From positions 2,963,101-3,027,100 of the forward strand of contig CM055756.1 in assembly GCA_029465975.1 (NCBI GenBank): a stretch of 64,000 nucleotides of DNA. The letters run 5' to 3'. This stretch comes from Dallia pectoralis (lineage: Eukaryota; Chordata; Actinopteri; Esociformes; Umbridae). This document shows, one piece after another, positions 58,835 through 64,000 of this stretch (the stretch's first letter is position 1; the number at the start of each line of letters is the position of its first letter). Both the position numbers and the translations under genes were made by a program. The notes beneath the pieces are model-generated. The model was not told where the DNA came from and did no database searches. It saw only the letters and a program-made list of their open reading frames with translations.

Positions 58835-58945
58835 ATGTCTGACTGGCAATGGAGTCGCAGAATCTGCATTTGGTACGGGAGATATTCGAAACGGAGTAGA
58901 GTCGTACGCTTGTGGCCGCTCTTCATCCTGTGTGTTTCTGGGTAA
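58835..58945 (+). CDS. Short frame downstream of the TATA candidate, possible first exon
   Basis: From ATG 58835 the frame gives MSDWQWSRR, a basic middle with YSKRSRVVR, then the hydrophobic LWPLFILCVSG, and stops at 58945. The layout basic then hydrophobic is like the start of a signal peptide, and GGGTAATGG at the end of the hydrophobic run contains a weak splice donor (G/GTAATG). No homolog is recognised. A chance frame is more likely than not; the start was chosen because it is the first ATG after the TATA box. Confidence 0.15.
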   Translation: MSDWQWSRRICIWYGRYSKRSRVVRLWPLFILCVSG

Positions 58946-60440
58946 TGGTCTACTGGGTCCTTCTACCGGCGAAAATCACATTTGCTACATGGCTGATTCT
59001 TGATGAATTATTTCACATTTCACTTACCTTTTTAAAGGTTAATCTACATCGGTAACGTTCGAGGAGAATTTCACAGCCACAAATGAACAGTTCCCCGTTC
59101 TTCTAAGTCTAAAGGCGCGGAGCATCTAGGGCGCTTTCGACGTAGCCGTTTAACCGTTCTGCGGCATATTGGACGAACATGGATCGCCGATTCGCCGGAT
59201 TTCTCTGCATTTTAATGTGGACTATTTTTAATTGAGCAGAAAACTGCGAAGAACAGTGCTGAAATAGCAGCGAGGCTGAAATATCATTTCACTGATGGAA
59301 GCTGGCCTCTCTGGCCTCATGCTGTTATTGGCAGCATGCAGAATAAATGTGTGCTTCAATCCAGACACATCCATTGGCTGCAGAGAGAGAGTAATCGACT
59401 TTCGGACAAAATGGTGTGGAAAATGACATGTTCTGCCCCAAAACCAACCCGGCGCACAAATGGCCACAGTATCAGTCAGATTCACAGTGGTATTGGCATT
59501 TTCACGGATGTGATTGGACGGAGGATACAGGAGAACTGATGTGCCGGACCGGTGCTTTAGATGGGAACCGGCGTTTCCAACCGCGCCGCCTAGTACTGAA
59601 AATACCGGCGCAGTTTGCATTTCGTCTGAATCGTAGGAACGGATGTTTGAAGATGTTTCTGCACCTTATTGGAATTTAACTTGGGAACCCACGCACACAC
59701 ACGCACAACATGCACACACGCACGAACACACACAACACACACACACACACAAATTCAAACACATATCAGTAACGCCTCGGAAATTGCAAATTAACCGTGG
59801 TGATACAAGGTGATGAAAAGTTTGAACAAGAGCATTTCTAATTCATTCCCAAGGAACAGCAGCTGGTCTTGCTAACTACTCCGAACAGACCCCAGTGTAT
59901 TGATTAGCCCATGTAGTCGCATGGAGTATTTCAAGCTGAGTGAGCCACTTCCCCAGTCCAAAGCCAATGGGGTGCAGTCCAATAAGCCAATATTAATAAC
60001 CACAATAGGACACAGTTAGACATTGATTATGTAAAATACCATTTACTGGCTGTTTCATCTCGTACACCACACACTGATATGAGGTCACTCCTCAACCAAC
60101 TCTGCCCACGGATATTCACTGTCTTTCTCCAGTGGCTAAAAGCTACACAAAGACACACGAAGACACACAAAGACACACGAAGACACACACACACACACAG
60201 CCACCAAGAGGATTAAGCGCCTGAAGCATTCGTAGTGAGGCATGCTCTTTCCTCATTAGCCAGCATACGTACCAGTCCCAGAAAAAAAACTCACTCTAAT
60301 CACTGTCACCAGACCTGGTCTAAAAACACATAATTAATGTTAGTCCCTGGCGCAACTGGCTTCAATGCTGAACACCTTTTATTTTCTGATTTTGTGTCTG
60401 TATTACTGTGTTTTTGTGTGTCTGCTTGTCTGTGTGTGTA

Positions 60441-60878
60441 GTGCAGTGATGTGTGTTTTATGCAGTGGTATGTGTTTTTTGCAGTGATATGTGTTTTGTG
60501 AAGTGAGGTGTTTTATGCAGTGATATGTGTTTTATGCAGTGATGTGTGTTTTATGCAGTGATGTGTTTTTTATGCAGTGATGTATGTTTTGTGCGGTGAT
60601 ATGTGTTTTATGCAGTGATATGTGTTTGTGCAGTGATGTGTGTTTTGTGCAGTGATGTGTGTTTTGTGCAGTGATATGTGTTTTATGCAGTAATATGTGT
60701 TTGTGCAGTGATGTGTGTTTTGTGCAGTGATATGTGTTTTATGCAGTTGTATGTGTTTTGTGCAGTGATGTGTGTTTTATGCAGTGATATGTGTTTTATG
60801 CAGTGATATATGTTTGTGCAGTGATGTGTGTTTTGTGCAGTGATATTTGTTTTATGCAGTGATATGTGTTTTGTGCAT
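60441..60878. repeat. 19-20-bp minisatellite
   Basis: About 22 units of TGCAGTGATGTGTGTTTTA type, alternating irregularly between GTGATG and GTGATA and between TTTTATG and TTTTGTG, with one-base length changes. The minus-strand frame of 149 codons is a by-product. Confidence 0.95.
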
Positions 60879-62307
60879 GCATGAGTGTGGAGCTCACTCG
60901 TTTGTTTGTGCTTCTGCAAATGTGTGTGTGTGTCTGCATGCATTGCCAGTGTTTGTAGTCTGTCAATGTAAGTCACCCCCCACGGACTTGAGATGTTCAA
61001 GTCATCCCCCACAACAATTTCGGTAGGACACACACTAACTCTCTCTCCATGGACCAATTTCTCCCAAACATGCACACACACACACACACACACCCACACA
61101 GACACAGACACACACAAATGAAAGATACCCATATCAAAACAACCTCCTGGTCAAATAAATCTTTCCCCAGTCTACAATCGGAGATGTGAGTAGGCTTTTT
61201 GTTCCTTTTGTTTTCGTTCCTTGTGTCTCTGTCTTTGATGTGTGTGATTTGTGGAGGGACACGTCCCCCGCTCGTACCTTTTACTTCTCCTTCACTATTT
61301 TATTAACTGAAATGAACTGCTTAATCGCATGCTTTGCAGAGCACATTTATTTATGTTTTTTTACCACCCCTAAAGGCAGTTATTAATATCATAAATATTT
61401 GATGCTACTTTCTCTGACCCTGGAGAGACTGACAACAAAAGGCAAAGGCGGCCTTTATGAAGGTTAACACTGGGGACAGGCTGATTAAATGTCTTCTGGG
61501 TGGCTGGGCCCACAAAACTCAACAGTGGGGCCTGTTAAACGTTCTAATGAAATGGACTAAATAAACAATGTAGTCGCAGAACATGTTTACAACAGAGCCT
61601 GGGAAGACTTTGGGGCATGTTCCTGCCAACATTGAAGTTGTTCGGCGAGATAAACCTAATTCTGTTCCCTCTGATAAGCGACTTCCAAAATGTGGCAAAT
61701 TAAGTTTTATGGTAATGTTTTCCATTTCCACGGCGACTCCCTGCCCCCTAATTAGCATATGTTCCGCCGAGGTCTGAAGAGAAACTACCTTTCAAAGATC
61801 TGTTAAGGAAACCAGTGAATTCTGTTTTGTTTTCTTATGCCAGTGGAAAAATACAATTTCCTTCAGAATCTGCTTACCATATTGATTCTTTGCTGCGAGT
61901 GTGTAAAGCGTTGGTATTTCTCGGGTGAAAGTGATGTACTGTCCTAAAGAAAATGTCAAACATAACATAACACAAATACCTGGTATCGTGATACTACCTA
62001 TGTCTACGTTGACTAGTGGACTGAGTGGTAAATTAACGAAAGAGCTAACAGCACTGCAAACAGTGGCACATACAGAGGAACTGTTGGCGTGCTTATTTAA
62101 AGTTCTGCCAGTACACAATTCCAATACCCAAAGGTCTGCTGAGGGAATTCAGAGAGTAAATGGAAAAACAGCCAGAAAGTTTAAGGGGCAGAACCTCTAA
62201 GTGAGTATATATTTAACCAGCAGAATGTTTAAAGGAGACTCACATGCAACCATTATCTAAACTAAGATACTTACTTTACCTTTGCATCAAGCTATGATTC
62301 GAATTGT
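60879..62307. other. Non-coding stretch
   Basis: A CA run lies at 61074-61094. Positions 61792-62200 are open on both strands (110 codons minus, 91 plus) without recognised domains. CCCCCTAATTAGCATATG near 61743 is a homeodomain/POU-type site in unique DNA. Confidence 0.4.
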
Positions 62308-62830
62308 TAGGCCAATAACATTAGGCCAATGATATTAGGCCAATAACATTAGACCAATGATATTAGGCCAATGATATTAGGCCAATGATATTAGGCCAAT
62401 GATATTAGGGCAATGATATTAGGCCAATGATATTAGGCCAATGATATTAGGGCAATAACATTAGGCCAAAGATATTAGGCCAATGATATTAGGACAATGA
62501 TATTAGGGCAATGATATTAGGCCAATGATATTAGGCCAATGATATTAGGGCAATGATATTAGGCCAATGATATTAGGCCAATGATATTAGGCCAATGATA
62601 TCAGGCCAAAGATATCAGGCCAAAGATATTAGGCCAATGATATTAGGCCAATTATAGTAGGCCAATGATATTAGGCCAATTATAGTAGGCCAATTATAGT
62701 AGGCCAATGATATTAGGCCAATTATAGTAGGCCAATGATATTAGGCCAATGATATTAGGACAATGATATTAGGCCAAAGATATTAGGCCAATGATATTAG
62801 GCCAAAGATATTAGGCCAATGATAGTAAGC
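62308..62830. repeat. 14-bp minisatellite carrying CCAAT in most units
   Basis: About 37 units of TAGGCCAATGATAT, with variants ATAACAT, AAAGATAT, GGGCAATG and ATTATAG. GGCCAATGA is close to an NF-Y box, so the array is a regularly spaced series of CCAAT boxes, 14 bp apart. Confidence 0.96.
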
Positions 62831-64000
62831 CGACGTATCATTTGATCTTGTCATGCTTTATATTGCTCACCTGCCCACCATCCCACATTCATTCAGGATA
62901 ATGGAGCCTACAGAGATTGGAAGAGGACCATTTCGACCCTAATAGGATCCGGTATTCACCATTGATACATGGACACCAGTGATGGAGTCAATAAACGCAG
63001 AACACATAAATAATAAAGAGAATGACATTCACTTAGCAAATCATTTTGTTCCCTTTAACCTGCCTTCTCAAGAGCTTTAATAAAAGGCCCAGGTTGTGTC
63101 CCGAAACTGAAGGGGGAATACACAATAACTCTCTTTTTATTGTCTGCTTATGAGATGGTAGATGTATAAAGCTAAATATGTTTTTCAGCACATAAAGCAA
63201 TTTTCTTTCCACAAACATCTTCCTCTTCGAAAATAATGAGCAAGAAAATAAATGAGTGGGAAAAAAGCCTTTGAATGCTGTAGCGGTACCGAAACATTAA
63301 GAACTTCTCAGTAAATATTGGTATGAATTTTGCATGAAAGCCGCAGGCATATTCCGAAACCCAAGTTACATTAATTGAGAACGTTAAAATTACTTTCTTT
63401 CTTGGAGGATTTTTCTAGTGCCGTCTCTTTGTGTTCCCGAATATCCTTTGATAGTGTCTCGGGGAACTTTCCGTGGGTTTTCACAGCTCTGGTGGCTGTG
63501 TTATGTAGGCCACTCAGACAGTAGGGCCTTTGATAAGTATCGATCCCCCTCCTTACGTATCACATAAAGGGGGGAGGTAAAGCGGAGCCTTGTGAGAACG
63601 GAGCACATGCTGAGGAATTTGGCGTTTTCTTCGGGATACGGAATGCTGCTGGGAAGTTTATTAAAAACACCAGGTTCAGGTCTATTTTGAAAGAACGCTG
63701 AACAGGGATTTGAGTCTCTCTTCCTCTTAAACAACTTCTGCTGACGCATCAGCGACTAAGAAGCTCCTCGGGCGCTGGAGTCATCAATCTCTGATCTCTC
63801 GGTTCTTTCCCATGCATGCATTATCTTCCTGCGTGTGTCAAACATCCGGAAACTGCGCTCTCGTAGCCTCGGCAATCTGGTATTAGTTGACGCTCTCTAT
63901 GTCACGTCGGGTGTAAACAGTAAATATAGATTAGCTATAAATGTCGTGTTCACCTCAGTCCTATGTTGTCCTGTCACACACGATAATCCTCATGCCAATT
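62831..64000. other. Non-coding stretch to the window end
   Basis: No gene, array or transposon end was recognised. The 82-codon minus frame (63501-63749) has no known domain. Confidence 0.4.

Larger units (their letters stand above)
58568..60440. other. Non-coding stretch with a TATA-box candidate
   Basis: The TATA candidate at 58745 and a short frame after it are described separately. CA-type runs lie at 59692-59752 and about 60150-60199, the latter with 10-bp AGACACACAA/GA units. The 130-codon minus frame (59228-59620) has no recognised domain. Confidence 0.4.

Noticed and set aside
59228..59620. 130-codon minus frame
   Set aside because: No domain, codon pattern unremarkable, and the plus strand is open over part of the same DNA.
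61792..62200. Overlapping frames on both strands (110 and 91 codons)
   Set aside because: No recognisable domains; open frames on both strands of AT-balanced DNA can occur by chance.

Overview
The window reads as vertebrate, most likely teleost, nuclear DNA. Transposon remnants are of kinds typical of fish genomes: several Tc1-like families, a hAT non-autonomous element, an L2/Rex-like LINE and Gypsy-type solo LTRs. There are also many minisatellites and CA, TA and CT microsatellites. No bacterial-style operons are present, and I found no intact host protein-coding gene. The fish assignment rests on transposon types recalled from general knowledge. The species cannot be fixed from this sequence alone.

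Layout. Positions 1-4230 are a nested transposon graveyard. It holds a Tc1-like copy broken by a solo LTR (160-1551), a second Tc1-like copy (about 1556-2430) and a third on the minus strand (about 2440-4195). The third contains a hAT MITE with an 8-bp target duplication and a 15-bp minisatellite that appears to have grown out of its own transposase sequence. Positions 5205-7380 are a dead LINE on the minus strand split by a solo LTR with a perfect 5-bp duplication, followed by another solo LTR (7381-7732). From 7.7 to 23 kb the DNA is mostly unique, with a 37-bp minisatellite (10414-10744), a Tc1-like fragment (14890-15330), two CTCF-like motifs (16711 and 17555) and a decayed Gypsy integrase (22487-22868). 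At 23.9-24.95 kb Tc1-like debris carries a solo LTR with a 5-bp duplication. From 25 to 64 kb there is a long non-coding stretch. It is punctuated by minisatellites of 36, 13, 13, 11, 43, 20, about 19 and 14 bp, a 0.4-kb polypyrimidine tract, CpG-rich blocks (best at 39.9-40.3 kb) and two TATA-box candidates (29966 and 58745).

How it fits together. Nothing here forms a pathway. The window behaves like a gene desert or a very large intron, where history is written by nested insertions and by repeated local birth and amplification of tandem repeats. Six arrays show higher-order structure: 150 bp, 180 bp, about 472 bp, 26 bp, 60 bp and an alternating 43-bp unit. Three solo LTRs of one family share a consensus splice-donor motif. 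A 130-codon minus-strand frame at 13422-13814 is the best candidate for an unrecognised exon, at low confidence. Most long open frames come from tandem repeats whose period is a multiple of three, or look like chance.
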